This document shows, piece by piece, positions 12,055-24,010 of a stretch of 64,000 bases of DNA. The notes beneath the pieces were generated by a model. The model was given only the letters and a program-made list of their open reading frames with translations, did no database searches and was not told the DNA's origin. The translations under genes were made by a program, and so were the position numbers. The DNA is from Sanghuangporus weigelae (Eukaryota; Basidiomycota; Agaricomycetes; Hymenochaetales; Hymenochaetaceae): positions 620,001 to 684,000 of the forward strand of contig CP137323.1 of NCBI GenBank assembly GCA_033182465.1. Direction: 5' to 3'. The stretch's first letter is position 1. Every line of letters starts with the position of its first letter.

Positions 12055-14356
12055 TACGTCGTTGGCGAACCTTGCGAACAGCCTTAGGACGCGCTTTCAG
12101 CACGGCGGGAGGATGGACGATCTTGAGGAAGCCATCTCAATGAATCGCACCGTTCTGGAGCTTGAACCGGAGGGTCATCCGTATCGTCCTACGTCGTTGG
12201 CGAACCTTGCGAGCAGCCTTAGGACGCGCTTTGAGCACAGCAGGAGGATGGATGATTCTGAGGAAGCCATCTCAATGAACCACGTCGCACTGGAGTTGCG
12301 ACCGGAGGGTCATCCGCATCATTCTAATTCGTTGGCGAACCTTGCGAGCAGCCTTACGACGCGCTTTAGGCACGTCGGGAGGATGGATGATCTCGAGGAA
12401 GCCATCTAAATGGGACGCGCCGCGCTTGAGCGTTTACCGGAGGGTCATCCGCATCATTCTAATTCGTTGGCGAACCTTGCGAGCAGCCTCTGGACGCGCT
12501 TTAGGCACAGCGGGAGGATGGATGATCTCGAGGAAGCCATCTCAATGGGATGCGCCGCACTGGAGCTTCGACCAGAGGGCCATCCGTATCGTTCTTCGTC
12601 ACTGTATTGGCTTGCCGAATTCCTCTACGTTCGTTATGAGAAAGAAGGACGTACGGGTGATTTCGAGGAATCTATTCAGTCATTAAGGCTTGCTGCCCTT
12701 CACCCGTTCTCGAACTTCAAAACTCGTCTTGACACTGCGTACAGATGGACGACAATAGCTCAATCTCATGATCATAACACCGTCATTGAAGCTCACAGAA
12801 CAGCCATGTCTCTCCTGAAGCGTGCCCTCACCATAAGACCTACTCTATCCGAACAGCACAAGTTTCTTTGTAGTCACAGTCGTTATCAGGCACATGCATT
12901 AGACGCGGCTTCACATGCCATCGGCAAAGGTGAATTCGCCCTGGCTATCGAGTTCCTTGAGCAAGGGAGAGCGTTGCTATGGTCACAGATGCGCGGATTC
13001 AGGACCCCTCTCGAACAGCTTTCGGAAGTGGATGGAACGCTTGCTGAAAGATTCGAGGCCTGTAACCGTTGCCTGGAAGCCCTTATAACACTGTCCGAGT
13101 CACGTACGTCCGGTTCAAATACGAGTGCAATTGCAACTCGTGGATACGGCCTGTTTCAGGAACAACGTGCTATCGATGAGACGTTAGCACAGGTGCGACG
13201 ACTGTCGGAAGAGCAGGAAGTACTTATTAACGATATACGTCGAATACGCGGATTTGAAGACTTTCTCAGAGTCAAACCAATCGATGCTATACGGCAAGCA
13301 GCCTCAGAAGGACCCGTCATTGTTCTCAATCACTCCAAGCATAGATGCGACGCACTGATTGTCCTCGCACGCGAGAATGATCCATGCGTTTGCATTTCCC
13401 TGGACAAGGATTTTTATGCCGATTCTATCAGTCTGCATGAGGAGCTCATACGAATCCGCCGAACACGTAGAGTAAGTTCCAGCGCGTATGACGAGGTGCT
13501 TCGACGAGTGATGAAGACGCTGTGGGAGAGAGTCGTATCCAAAGTCGTCCAAAAACTTATAGAATCCGGGATCGAGGAGGGATCACGTATTTGGTGGTGT
13601 CCTACCTCAGTACTCTCTGCCTTCCCTTTTCACGCTGCAGGTCCGTACGAAGGTCGGGACGGTAGTGAGAAGTATTTCCTGGATGACTACATCTCGTCTT
13701 GTACTTCAACACTGACGTCGCTCGTCAATGCACGATCTGGTGTACCAAACGGAGGTGAAAGGATGCTCTTTGTTGCTGACACGACACTTCCCTCAGCCAA
13801 AAAAGAAAGAGATGCCATATTCAGTGTTCGTCGCTTTAAGCACCTCCTTGGTAATCGAGCAACTCCAAAAGCAGTGCTCAGGCTTCTTCAAGAAGCGAAC
13901 TGGGTGCGTTTTGTATGCCCTGGACGACTCGACGACGAGCCTTTCAACTCCTCTCTCAAGCTCTCTGGTGGAGGGCTTACCTTACTGGACACCGCGCGAG
14001 CCAACCTCCCGAATGCAGAGTTTGCATTTCTTTCAGCTTGCCATTCTGCGGAACAAGGCCCAAATTTTGCGCTGGACGAAGCACTGCACCTAGCAGCGGG
14101 TATGCAGTTCTGCGGATTCCGAAGCGTGGTCGGGACGATGTGGCAGCTGGTTGACAGGGATGGTCCTTTTCTTGCTGGTAATGTTTATAGGTATCTCATG
14201 CGCGATTTAGACGAAGGGGAGGTTAGATTCAAGATGGCCGCTGCGGCTGCTGTTCGGCAAGCTGCATTGAATCTGAGGGAATATGGGGTTGAAGATCCAG
14301 ACACGGGGAAGGTCATGACTGAGCGATGGGTCAACCTTGTGCATTTAGGTGCCTGA

Positions 14357-14782
14357 ATATGCTACAACATATGTAACAGTTTGGCTTATGGTGCCAATAA
14401 TTAAATTCAACTACTCGTATACCTTGTTTGTTTCCAGCTGCATTCGCCCTAAAGTTATGTAGAATTGTATTATAAATCGAATGCACCCGTTTGGTAGTAG
14501 ACTGCCATGCTCTGGCGGAATTCGCTGATTCAGAGCAGTCCAGATGCCATTTTTTCCTGCTCCAGATAGTATTGATGAGTCCGTCCCTGACCTGCAACAG
14601 CGTGTGTCCAACGCATTTTCATCTTCTATGATATTACATTTCACAATAACAAATACGTAACAACTCAACAGCACGTACATTTCATTATCTTTCTCACTAT
14701 AAGTTGAATCCTTATTTCGGATTAGCGCACATAACTTGCCTATGCCTATTTGGAGATGCAGCGGATGCAAATGTATTTCTTC
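14357..14782. other. Intergenic
   Basis: AT-rich, with no supportable gene. It probably contains the 3' flanks of the TPR-CHAT relic and of the possible minus-strand gene that ends at 14783. Confidence 0.4.
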
Positions 14783-15402
14783 CTATTTCCCATCTTTCTC
14801 CTGCATTAGAAATACTGTAGGTTTAGCTTTGCGGATTATCTGAGCTTGCTGCGGTCGCTCATGACAACTGCTGTATGGTGCAGGAACATAGGGCACTAGA
14901 GAGCGTTCTGATCTTTTCGTGTCTGACTGTAATTTACGGAGAGTCTCGAGGGTCTCACGGATACGTTCATCGAGATGCTGGTATCTTGCTGGTACTTCTC
15001 TATCGACGATCAAAGTTGGTGAAGACCAGGCATCTCTGCCAATCGAGTCAGTTCTGAACGATTGGTTGTTATTCCTGTACTATTTCATTTGATTCCTTGC
15101 CACCTTCTTGAGGTCCCGGTTTTGTTCGAGTCCGTTGACCCTGGAGAATGACGACTGAAGCGCAGCGATTGAGGGTTACATGTATTCTGAGAATGCATGC
15201 CTAGTACTTGGTGAGCTGAGGTCTCGGCATCGGAACCACCGGGCGAGGCACTGTAGTCGCGGTAGGCAGTAATAGACCTGGATAATACTGGACCCGTAAG
15301 TATTGCCGACGTAGATGCAGTCCAATCAACCCTATGTGATGCCCATATCAATGTCGTCGTGATAGATACCTGGCCATACTGATCCAGCTTTATATAGATG
15401 TA
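14783..15402 (-). CDS. Possible hypothetical gene, unrecognised
   Basis: Two minus-strand blocks could be exons of one gene: about 15390-15100 (Ser/Thr-rich, containing SRSITAYRDYSASPGG) and 15052-14783. The second begins after a plausible acceptor (CAATCGTTCAG) and ends with a stop at 14783; it contains RYQHLDERIRETLETLRKLQ, a likely amphipathic helix. No ATG was found for the first block, so the start and the donor are unresolved. I recognise no domain. It may be a small unknown protein or noncoding. Confidence 0.3.
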
Positions 15403-16310
15403 TCACTGTAAATCAGTGTCAGAAGTACCTTGTATTAGTTTGATAAGAAAAAGAGCTGAAACAGGAAAAAGGCACGGCTTTTGATTTAAACTGGAGTACA
15501 AGTGGAAAGCCGAGGCGACCAACCAAGGACTGAGACGACAAGTGATCGGCCGTCCAGAGAAATTTTCATGTTTTTCCCACAAGTCAATATATTCATAAAT
15601 ACAGAATCTTGCCATTCTTGCAGAGAGTGCTCGGAGAGAATAGAAGAGAGGAAGAGGGTGAATTAGGGTACGTGGACATGAAACGGTCGAGCTAGATCAT
15701 TACTACAAAACAATATATAATATGATACCTGTGTGACCCCTGCTGGAATACACAAGTCCATGATGTATTTGCATAGTTAGTACATATTTCTCTTGAAAAT
15801 CCAACGTGTATTTTCTTGTTGACTCATGTCAAGGAGGTGAATAAAGATTTATCGAGAAAGTTTGTTTTGTTGGACCTTACAATGATCTACATGTAGCGCT
15901 AGTGGAGAAGGAACCAAAGCGGGAAAAAAGAAATCACATGATATTTGATTGCCAGGCTAGCTATAGACCGGTGGAAATCTGCCACCTAACCTTGAAAGAA
16001 ATCACGCAGACGTCCGTCATCTGTCGTTATTGTAACGGCATTTGACGTTGCACGAACAGAAATAGAACACGATAACTTTTTTGCATTAGCCTACAAACTT
16101 GAATGAAGAAAACACGAGCACAGAAAAAGGTCATCGTATCGTCTAAGCCATTCCTCCCCACCTTCTCATTCGACGTCCTTCCTCCATCTGTGCAATCACA
16201 AATTCATTTCCCGCGCGTAAAGTTGGTCGGGTAGAAGTAGGTGAGATAATGAGGTAGAGATACAGCGGTGAAGCCAAGCCAACCTCCCCGGCAGTAAAAT
16301 GTGAATTACA
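15403..16310. other. Intergenic, no gene seen
   Basis: AT-rich. No open frame with coding character. Its right part is the 3' flank of the SDHB gene. Confidence 0.45.
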
Positions 16311-17383
16311 CTACTCCGTGGCAAGCTCGAGCTTAATCTTCGCAATCGCCATGGCGGGGTTAAGGCCCTTCGGGCATGTCCGCGCGCAGTTGAAGATAGT
16401 GTGGCATCGGTACATGCTCAAGTCGTTTTGCAGCTTCTCGCCTCGCTGTTTCTTGTATGAATCCTACGCAACCAACAGCAGTCAGAATCTTCCGAAAGCA
16501 ACCTTGACAGAGACAATAGGGGAACACATACACGTGAATCAGCCATCCATCTGTACGCTTGCATGAGCGTCGCCGGGCCGAGATACTCGTCTTGGTTCCA
16601 CCAGTAGCTTGGACAACTCGTCGAACAGCAAGCGCATAGAATGCATTCGTACATCCCGTCCAACTTCTTTCGGTCCTCGGGACTCTGGAGGTACTCGCCC
16701 TTTTCAGGAGGGTTGTCATTCTTCAACCACGGCTCGATGGACTTGTATTGCTTGTAAAACTGGGTGAGGTCGGCCACGAGATCTTTCACGATGTACACTG
16801 TTTTTGAATTGGAAATTAGCGGGAGAAACGGGTTTAAGCGCGAACATACTGTGAGGTAGAGGGTAGATCTTAGAGTTCTTCGATGTGTTCCTGTCGATAC
16901 GACAGAGACAAGCAAGAGTGTTTACACCGTCAATGTTCATCGCACACGACCCGCAAATTCCCTCTCGACATGATCGGCGGAACGTCAGCGTCGAGTCTAC
17001 CTCATTCTTGATCTTTATCAATGCGTCGAGTACCTATTCACTCGCCAACCCATTAGAATATGAATAAGGGAATGTGAGACAAGTAACGAACCATTGGCCC
17101 GCACTGATTCAAGTCGATTTTGTATGACTGAAGAGTCGGCTTCTGTGATGGGTTCTCTGGGTCCTGCTCATCTATCAGCCTTCACTGTCCAATGATAGCA
17201 TAGCGATATGCAGCTCACCCAACGATAGATCTTAAACTCTTTAATCGACGGTTGTTTCTGCACAGGCTCGGCTTGTGCACGGACAGCGGTCGAGGCGAAT
17301 CCACGCACGAGCACCGGGGCACGCACACCCATCGGTCGTGCTGCACGAACGGCATTAAACAAAGACGAACAGGCCAGCGACAT
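16311..17383 (-). CDS. SDHB: Succinate dehydrogenase iron-sulfur subunit (complex II)
   Basis: Electron-transfer subunit of mitochondrial complex II, passing electrons from the flavoprotein to ubiquinone in the inner membrane. Five exons (17383-17219, 17163-17092, 17033-16850, 16797-16532, 16463-16311) give 840 nt and 279 residues, the normal fungal length. The N-terminus is a basic, Arg/Ala-rich mitochondrial presequence. Cluster ligands are all present: the 2Fe-2S motif in [16 protein letters not shown], the 4Fe-4S motif in [16 protein letters not shown], and the last cluster in [17 protein letters not shown]. The His of CHTIFNC and the Pro of TSCPSYWW, positions altered in carboxamide-resistant fungi, are wild type. 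The last exon ends KLELATE. The start is the ATG that opens the presequence. Neighbours are unrelated. Confidence 0.97.
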
Positions 17384-18064
17384 TGTTACTGCAACAACGA
17401 AGGCGGCGATGAGGAGGAGGCAAAGTTAAGATATGATTTCATGGACCTGCATCGGGCGGACCCGGACGGAGGTTTCCTGTACCGCTCGCTGGCCAATCAC
17501 GTTCGCTGCATTCGGTATCATCGTCGTATGGTCACGTTCCTTTCGGCTGTGGCATCTGCTTTCAACCAATCGGTTTATGATTGTACATTTGTGAATTCAA
17601 ATTCATGTTCATTCGATTTTTCACCACACATAGCCTTGAGAATCGATGTCGGTAAGAAATGCCTCAGGCACTGATGTCTGGCACAGTTTTTCCACTGCTC
17701 AATTAGATGGTGAGTCCTAATCTGTCAAGAACGAAGCCCTTTCCACGTTTAGAGGCAGATCTGAGTACACTCCACTTATAATTTAATGATTGAATACATT
17801 ATTCTCTCGAAGCTTGACATATTATTATACTGCCTCTCCTCTCCTCAATGACGGCTAAGTTTCTACCATCCATGAGATTACATGGCTAAGCTAGCAGATA
17901 CCAGGCCGACGTGTAATTCATAACAACAGTCTAACGACCAAGACAGGTTTCGCATAATGATCAGACAAGCTGCTCAAGTAGTGTTATCTAATGCAGAAAA
18001 CAAGCATTAGTGTCCCTTCAGCATTGAACTGATGCATTAATATGCATGTACTAACCAGTCCGTT
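17384..18064. other. SDHB upstream region
   Basis: The first few hundred bases upstream of 17383 should hold the SDHB promoter; there is no obvious TATA. The remainder is the AT-rich 3' flank of the F-box gene. A plus-strand open frame at 17252-17674 overlaps SDHB exon 1 and looks fortuitous. Confidence 0.4.
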
Positions 18065-19444
18065 CTAAATACTTATATGATGCTTTCCCGGATACAAACT
18101 AAAGAAATCCAACTCGCCCACTTTCAGCATAAATCCTAGACTCCAAGGATCATCTATCCACAAATCGTCAAGGTGCTCGTGCAGCTCAGAAATGTCGATA
18201 GTGAGAATTTGGTCGCGCTTGCCGTTGGTGTAGGTTCGAATGGTCCTGAATGACTCTTGGATCTTTGCTCGAGATCTCAGCATTTCGGCCAAGGCTTCTA
18301 AGGTCTCCTCTCGGTCCTCCAGAAGCCCTGATGTTTGCAAGTGAAGCGTTTCAAGCAAGGGACAGATGATGCGGTCTCCTGCGTTCGCTTCGCTGGAATT
18401 GCTGACGATAGAAAGTAGGAGAAAAACCGATCTGGATACAGGTACCCGATTACACCTAAGGTGTCTGAGGGAAGGCAGAAGCCGCAGTACTGACACAAGT
18501 TGGTCTGGGTCTACGGTATGCTCACCTAGGCTCAACCAAGTAAGGGGAGGCCTAGAGCGCTGAACCAAGCTGAGAAGCATATCGCCCGTATGCGCTAAAC
18601 CTCTCTGCGTATAGCGCAATGCCTTCAGAGACGGCAATGTAAGGATATCAAAGAACGCCATCGAAGCGTCGAAGACCACTGTGTTCATAGCACGTAGTTC
18701 CTGTAGAAGGATAGGATGGCCATTATTTCTGGGTATAAAGGAAGGGAATATGAAAATGGCGTCAAGCTCCCTCAGGAAAGGAGTCCTCCGGAGGAGCGAT
18801 AGACAGTAATCAATCGATTCGATAAGCCACACACCGGGCCCTGGTGAAATGCTGATTGCTTCGAGCAAGAGGCTCGGCACCTCGTCGCCGACCTCAAGAT
18901 CAAAATCACCGTCAACACGTAGTCTTCTCAGCCGTGGGGACCGTGCAAGCCTAATTTCCACGCTTGGTGGAGGGTCCGTCAAGATCGACAACGATGTTAG
19001 CATCGGCATATTTGTCATTTTCAAAACCTGCGATATTTTTACTCCCCCCCAGTCAAACTCTACATCTTTCCACCGGCGTTGCTCGGAGAGGAGAGTCTTG
19101 ATGATATGCTTCGCACCGCGGCGAGTTTTGGCGTCCTTTACCCCATCTACCTTGCAAATGAAGGTATAACTAAGTGGAACGTTGTTCGTTCTCGAGAGCC
19201 ACGTATCAAAAATCTCCACCAATTTTGACATTTGTAGATTATCGACGTCTTTGTTATAATTGATGCAAAGGAAAGACCATAACTCTCCAAGGGATAACGC
19301 CATCGCTCTCCAGTCGCGGCAGACGTGCGAGATCCATAGCGGCGCCGAAATCGAGGCCGTTTGAAAGGAGCGATCTTTCGATCTGGAAGACGGCAAGCTC
19401 TTCAAGAAGATGTCACAGATGATCTCGGCGGGGAGTGTGTCCAT
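18065..19444 (-). CDS. F-box protein, single exon
   Basis: Predicted substrate-recruiting subunit of an SCF ubiquitin ligase. The frame gives 459 residues from the ATG at 19444 (MDTLPAEIICDIFLKSLP); the open frame extends further upstream but without an ATG. The F-box lies at residues 2-60, with the hallmark WISHVCRDWRAMALSLGELW. The rest has diverged leucine-rich character (PRLRRLRVDG, LPSLKALRYT, LPSLRHLRCN), typical of the large basidiomycete F-box/LRR family. It is intronless. It is clearly paralogous to the frames at 48029-49407 and 35061 in this window (shared FDTWLSRTN and IKTLLS blocks). The target protein is unknown. Confidence 0.85.
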   Translation of the reverse strand: MDTLPAEIICDIFLKSLPSSRSKDRSFQTASISAPLWISHVCRDWRAMALSLGELWSFLCINYNKDVDNLQMSKLVEIFDTWLSRTNNVPLSYTFICKVDGVKDAKTRRGAKHIIKTLLSEQRRWKDVEFDWGGVKISQVLKMTNMPMLTSLSILTDPPPSVEIRLARSPRLRRLRVDGDFDLEVGDEVPSLLLEAISISPGPGVWLIESIDYCLSLLRRTPFLRELDAIFIFPSFIPRNNGHPILLQELRAMNTVVFDASMAFFDILTLPSLKALRYTQRGLAHTGDMLLSLVQRSRPPLTWLSLGEHTVDPDQLVSVLRLLPSLRHLRCNRVPVSRSVFLLLSIVSNSSEANAGDRIICPLLETLHLQTSGLLEDREETLEALAEMLRSRAKIQESFRTIRTYTNGKRDQILTIDISELHEHLDDLWIDDPWSLGFMLKVGELDFFSLYPGKHHISI

Positions 19445-20028
19445 GATTCCGGATTCGTGTGGAAGACTTTGGACGTACCGAACCGTAGGAGCAGAGAGGA
19501 ATAGATGCGGCTTTCTTGTCAAGATCGGTAAGTACGCGAGGGCTTTGGACAGGTCGTGGTGGTGGGATGAAGAAGAAAGGCGCGACGACGGCGAGGAAGT
19601 GGGTATAGGGGTCAGATTGCGTGTGAAGACGATCTATTTCCGATGCAAAGCTTCTCATTTTTCAGACTCATTTCCTTCTAGCCTTGCCCATATAAGCAAC
19701 CATAGCCCTCCCGAAGATAGGTGTGTCCGACATATAGGACTCTGTAGCTCGGACGGACGAATCAAGGAGATGGGCTGATATCCTTCTAAGTATCAGTTGA
19801 AATATGATGAATACCTGTTGAATTCAGAAATTATGATTGGTAATAGAGTCGCCCGTTTTAGCAAGTACGGACACCACAAGGAAAGGGACCGACGCATCCA
19901 CAAATCCGGAAGGTGTCCCTCTCACCAACTTCGGACTTGACTATCATTTGGGCAGAAGAGAAATGTGAGTGACATGACATATATAGCCGAATAGCACATT
20001 TACGCTCATGAATTATCTTCAATCTCTA
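19445..20028. other. Intergenic
   Basis: Promoter side of the F-box gene and 3' flank of the GH92 gene. No gene seen. Confidence 0.4.
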
Positions 20029-23000
20029 TTAACTGGAAAAACCACCTGCAGCAAGGGAATCTGGCAAAGCGCTCGGTCCAGAACCGCATCCTTTCGTCTG
20101 TGCAGCAGCAGCATCACCATCCACGGTAATCACTATCTCCCCACCGCCAACGACGTCGTCAAACGAGAGCCAGCAGAGGGAATCATGCAGAGCTCCGTTG
20201 ATAGTGACGTTCGTAATGAAGACTCTGCTATCTGCCGGAGGGTCTGATGCGATGGAAGACGCATCAAAACCAGAGACAATAAAGCGAGTCGACGTGCCAA
20301 GGAAGTCGTTGTGAAGGGTGAAGCTTGATACAAGTGGTGAATTGAGCAAAAGCTGCTTCGAGGCTGGGACGGGATATAATCCTAGAATGTGAAAAGCTAG
20401 CAAAGCACCCATGGCGCCACTATCATCATTTCCGGGGATCTATAACCCAGTTTCAATTAGTATAGAGTAGCAAATCAAGAAAATATTCCTTACACCGTTG
20501 ATCCCTGTTCCGAAATCACTGAATACCACATTTCGCGTCCGTAAAGCGGACAAGTCTGGTCTATCAGCGTAATGAAACGCCAGTGGCATCGAAAATGACG
20601 GTTCATTTCCTGCAAGGAAATAACCTTCAGTGAAGTAATGCGTCGTCCTATTTATGAAAATATCGGTGCCACCCATGAGGTCCACGATCGAAGACATCGA
20701 ATGCGGCGCAAAGAAACTATATTCCCAAGAAGATGCTTTGCATGCAGTTAGCTACCCGCATACCATAGAAGGACAAGACTGACTGACATTCGTAGAACCC
20801 AACGTTGTTGTCGGTTCCTCGTGCGCAAGAATGACCAACTGTGTCTATCGGTGAACAGGCAACCGGATCGCTGAACGCAAATGTTCCGTTCTATGAAAGT
20901 AGGCGCATTAGAAAGACAATGTAATTAGATACAATAAGAGGTACGTACCGGATATCGACGTTGCATGAACCCTGTAAAACCATCGCTTGTGACATTTGGG
21001 TCCCAATGGTTCAGGAAGTTCATTGACCTATTCTCATATTTCTCAATATCTTCGGACGACTTGTTTAAAGCGATTCCGGCTTGGCGAACTGCAAAATCCC
21101 CAACAGCATACTACAATGTACTGTAAGGGGCCCTTCTCAAAGAGGTTACCAGAAGGCAGACGTACTTCGAGCGCCCGGGACGCCTCTCTGGTAGGCAGGC
21201 CGGTGGAACCCGACGGATCTGTCCACTCTATAGGGATATAACCAAAGGTCCTCCAGGCAGTGTTCTGTCTACCAACTAGTATCAAAGGAGTAGGGCTATG
21301 AGGATTAAGACACAAAATCAGAGCAATAAACGCACCCATGTACCAATTAAGGGGCTATTTGTGCTTCACTCAGCGCCTAGTCTTCTTTCAGCAATAAGCT
21401 GAGAGCATACCGTATTCTCCGCGGTGTCAACCAATGCTTGATATAGGTCATCCATCGGTACTCCGAGCTCAGTCGCATGAGATCCATATTTGACAGCAAG
21501 GTCGCCTAGAATAGGCATCCCGTCACTGCCTCCTTGCACGTATCCTCTGAAGACACGAAAGGAGTGAGCATACTAGCAGCTGTCGAATGATATACTCACT
21601 TCTTTGTGTTGTCGCGACATTCTGGGATATATCCTATGGGATCATAGGATGTACTTGAATGGGTCTTGCTTCAGCGTGAATGGTATGAATACCTGAATCT
21701 CGCCACCCGTCTACATACGCGTTAACTATTTCAGCCCACTCCCGCGGGGAAGTAAGTGAAAGTAGAGGATGCACTGTTCTGAAAGTATCCCAAGAGCTAC
21801 AAAACTTATCCATTAGCAAGAACGGCACTCGAGGACCATATAGGGACAGTTTACCAGAATAGTGCATCGTAAAAAGGATAAGAAGAATTCCAGTAAGGAT
21901 TCTCATCAGTCAGATTTGCGGGTACGAGTTGCGAACGATATAACTGTTATAGTAGAAATAATCAATCTATACGAGTGTAAGTCAGAGAAACTTGAGTTCT
22001 GCGGCTCACCGAAGAATATAGGAGCTCGACTACCGTTGAGTTCTCCACAGACGGGTCAACTTCAACCCTGCTCAGGACGTCCTCCCACTTGCTCACAGAT
22101 GCATTCTGGACAGTATCCCAATCCCAACTAGGAATCTCTTCCTCAGCATTCGCACATGCTTGGTCCATGTTGATGAAGGACACGCCAAAGCGCGAAAGTA
22201 TGGTATGTTGAGAGCTAATCGAATCAGAATCACCCCCGAACGAAAGGAGCGCACCCGCTTCAATGCCCAAAGGCGAGCTTGAGAACGGGAAAGACAGTGT
22301 ACTAGAGTTCTGCGTGATAGTCACATTTGCCTTGTCCGAAGAGCTGACAGATTGATAAGTTCCGAATTGAAGAAGGCTCTGATTTGCGACGCCTGTGGGC
22401 GGAACAAAATCATAACAAGCAAAAGCGGTATAATTATCCGTGCCGTAGCTCTGTAAGTCCGTGAAAAGATTATCGACACAGGGCTTCGCAACACAGCGTA
22501 CCTGGAGATACGTCCCGGAAAGTGTGACTCTGCCAGTAGATGCATCAATCCCAAGCTGTCCTCCTTCGAATGATCTTTGCAAATCGTTTGCTAAATCAAC
22601 CACAACTAGGGAGCTATTCGCAGCTGACGGGTATGTAAATCGAATCAGTCCCGCTCTTCGCGTTGAGGTTGTCTCCAATTTAATTCCATTCTCAAAAGCG
22701 GTCGTGAAGTAGCCAGGAGATGCCGCTATAGTTTTCCGTTGTAGGTCAAGGCAGTAAACCTGCAATTTAGTTGCCACAGCTCACCATCTGTATTAGTAGC
22801 TCTCAAAGCTTCCCTCGCCTCAAGCCCGACGGGGCATACATCGAAGGTGCAGTTCGTCAGTGGGAAAAGAGGGAATATTCCATATCCACCAGCTGCATTT
22901 CCACCTGTTCCTTCATCATGCATCAACGATATACCTATCCGCAGGATCAGAACCTTCTGTGAGGTAAAACTAAGTTTAATTAATACCGGTAACGGGAGAA

Positions 23001-23305
23001 TCGTCAGCGATATAACCTGCTTGTCTCGGAATCGTGTCACAGTCGATGCCGACCTAACGAAAGCTTTCGTATAGGTATCTTCATCTGAAACGAATTTGTT
23101 ATGAGAAACGCACCTTCACCATAGCATGAGGCACTGCAGCACCAGGAAACGCGTTTCCTCCACTTGCACCATTCGCTCCCGACGCCGTCCCAATAAACAA
23201 ATCAACCAGATTTGTGTACGACACGGCGAAGGCCACATTGCCAAGACAAAGAAGTGAAAGTGCTGTACGTTCCAGAATTCCGAGTTTATGCCAACCGATA
23301 GCCAT
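20029..23305 (-). CDS. GH92 exo-alpha-mannosidase, secreted
   Basis: Glycoside hydrolase family 92, calcium-dependent exo-acting alpha-mannosidases (mostly alpha-1,2) that trim mannans and N-glycans. Fourteen exons reconstruct: 23305-23114, 23053-22987, 22934-22785, 22725-22010, 21943-21855, 21796-21693, 21633-21600, 21546-21411, 21354-21336, 21275-21166, 21110-20949, 20890-20788, 20735-20494, 20439-20029. They total 2535 nt and 844 residues. An N-terminal hydrophobic signal peptide (TALSLLCLGNVAFA) is followed by VDLFIGTASGANGASGGNAF. Family signatures include HDEGTGGNAAGGYGIFP, DALFCSWDTFRTVHPL, GYIPECRDN, YVQGGSDGMPILGDL and, near the C-terminus, GIPGNDDSGAMGALLAFHIL, which carries acidic residues of the active site region. 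The length fits fungal members. The frame is intact; linkage specificity cannot be read from sequence. Confidence 0.95.
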
Positions 23306-24010
23306 CGTCCAGTTGTGACGGTAGTGGACAAACCGATGTCCTGGACGTCAGAAAGCAAGTACTATGAGGGCTATACCACCCCCATTTATATGTTTTCCAG
23401 GGTCAGCAGTAATCTATTTTAGCCATGACGATGGCATGTCGGCAAGCATTTTCTTGATGATTGCGCTCAAAACACCTGATCACTGCAACATGAGGTGCAA
23501 AGCGCACGTTCAACAGATATCTGTTTGCAACCTGCCTCGATATTGTAGCGAAGCCTGTTTGCCGGTCCGCAGAATCGCAGTAATGAGTGAATATCATGAG
23601 CTGTCAATTGACTTCCTGATGGAAGTTGAAGTCCAAGTGTGGTTCCTCTTCTTCGGACTGAAGCACGTGTCGGTATCGTTTTTGGCTACCGTCGCACCTT
23701 CAGTTTAATTGTTATTACAGAACTGGGAAACAAACATGCAATAAAGAGTGTGTTTGTACGTATCCACAACCTTTCCGCGAAAGACAAAACATAAAATAAG
23801 TAGAAATGACATCCGACCGAATGAAGGAGAAATCCGTAAGTTACGTACGTGTAAAAGAGCGAAACGGTCAATAATGTAGGGAATAGAACGCATGAACGGT
23901 CTCCTAGTGCCTATGTAGCATGACTTGCGGGAAGGAAATAAGAGTGTGACGAGCCGATGGTATATAACTATGTAAATTTATGTATGCATATGCATATGCC
24001 AGCAATTACA
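23306..24010. other. GH92 upstream region
   Basis: No gene seen. The segment holds the promoter of the minus-strand GH92 gene and the 3' flank of the LRR gene. Open frames at 23403-23893 lack coding character. Confidence 0.4.

Larger units (their letters stand above)
10545..14356 (+). pseudogene. TPR-CHAT protein, broken by a Tc1 insertion and a stop codon
   Basis: A host gene of the tetratricopeptide-CHAT (caspase-like peptidase) family that is expanded in Agaricomycetes. TPR coding starts near 10547, is interrupted at 10728 by a Tc1 element, resumes at 12057 in the same frame, and continues as 42-residue repeats with signatures LANLASSLRTRF, GRMDDLEEAIS and LRPEGHP. A TAA at 12407-12409 stops the frame within a repeat where sister repeats have TCA. 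The remaining frame (12410-14356) carries the C-terminal CHAT domain, including WWCPTSVLSAFPFHAAG and LSACHSAEQG. The usual catalytic HxACHG block reads RFVCPG here, so the expected histidine is missing, while the Cys block is kept. No start codon can be assigned. Family role (signalling or cell-death protease with repeats as sensor) is known only by analogy. Confidence 0.85.

Noticed and set aside
19445-19522. Extended N-terminus for the F-box protein ending at 18065
   Set aside because: The extension begins with a TTG codon and has no ATG; the ATG at 19444 starts directly at the F-box as in the paralogs.
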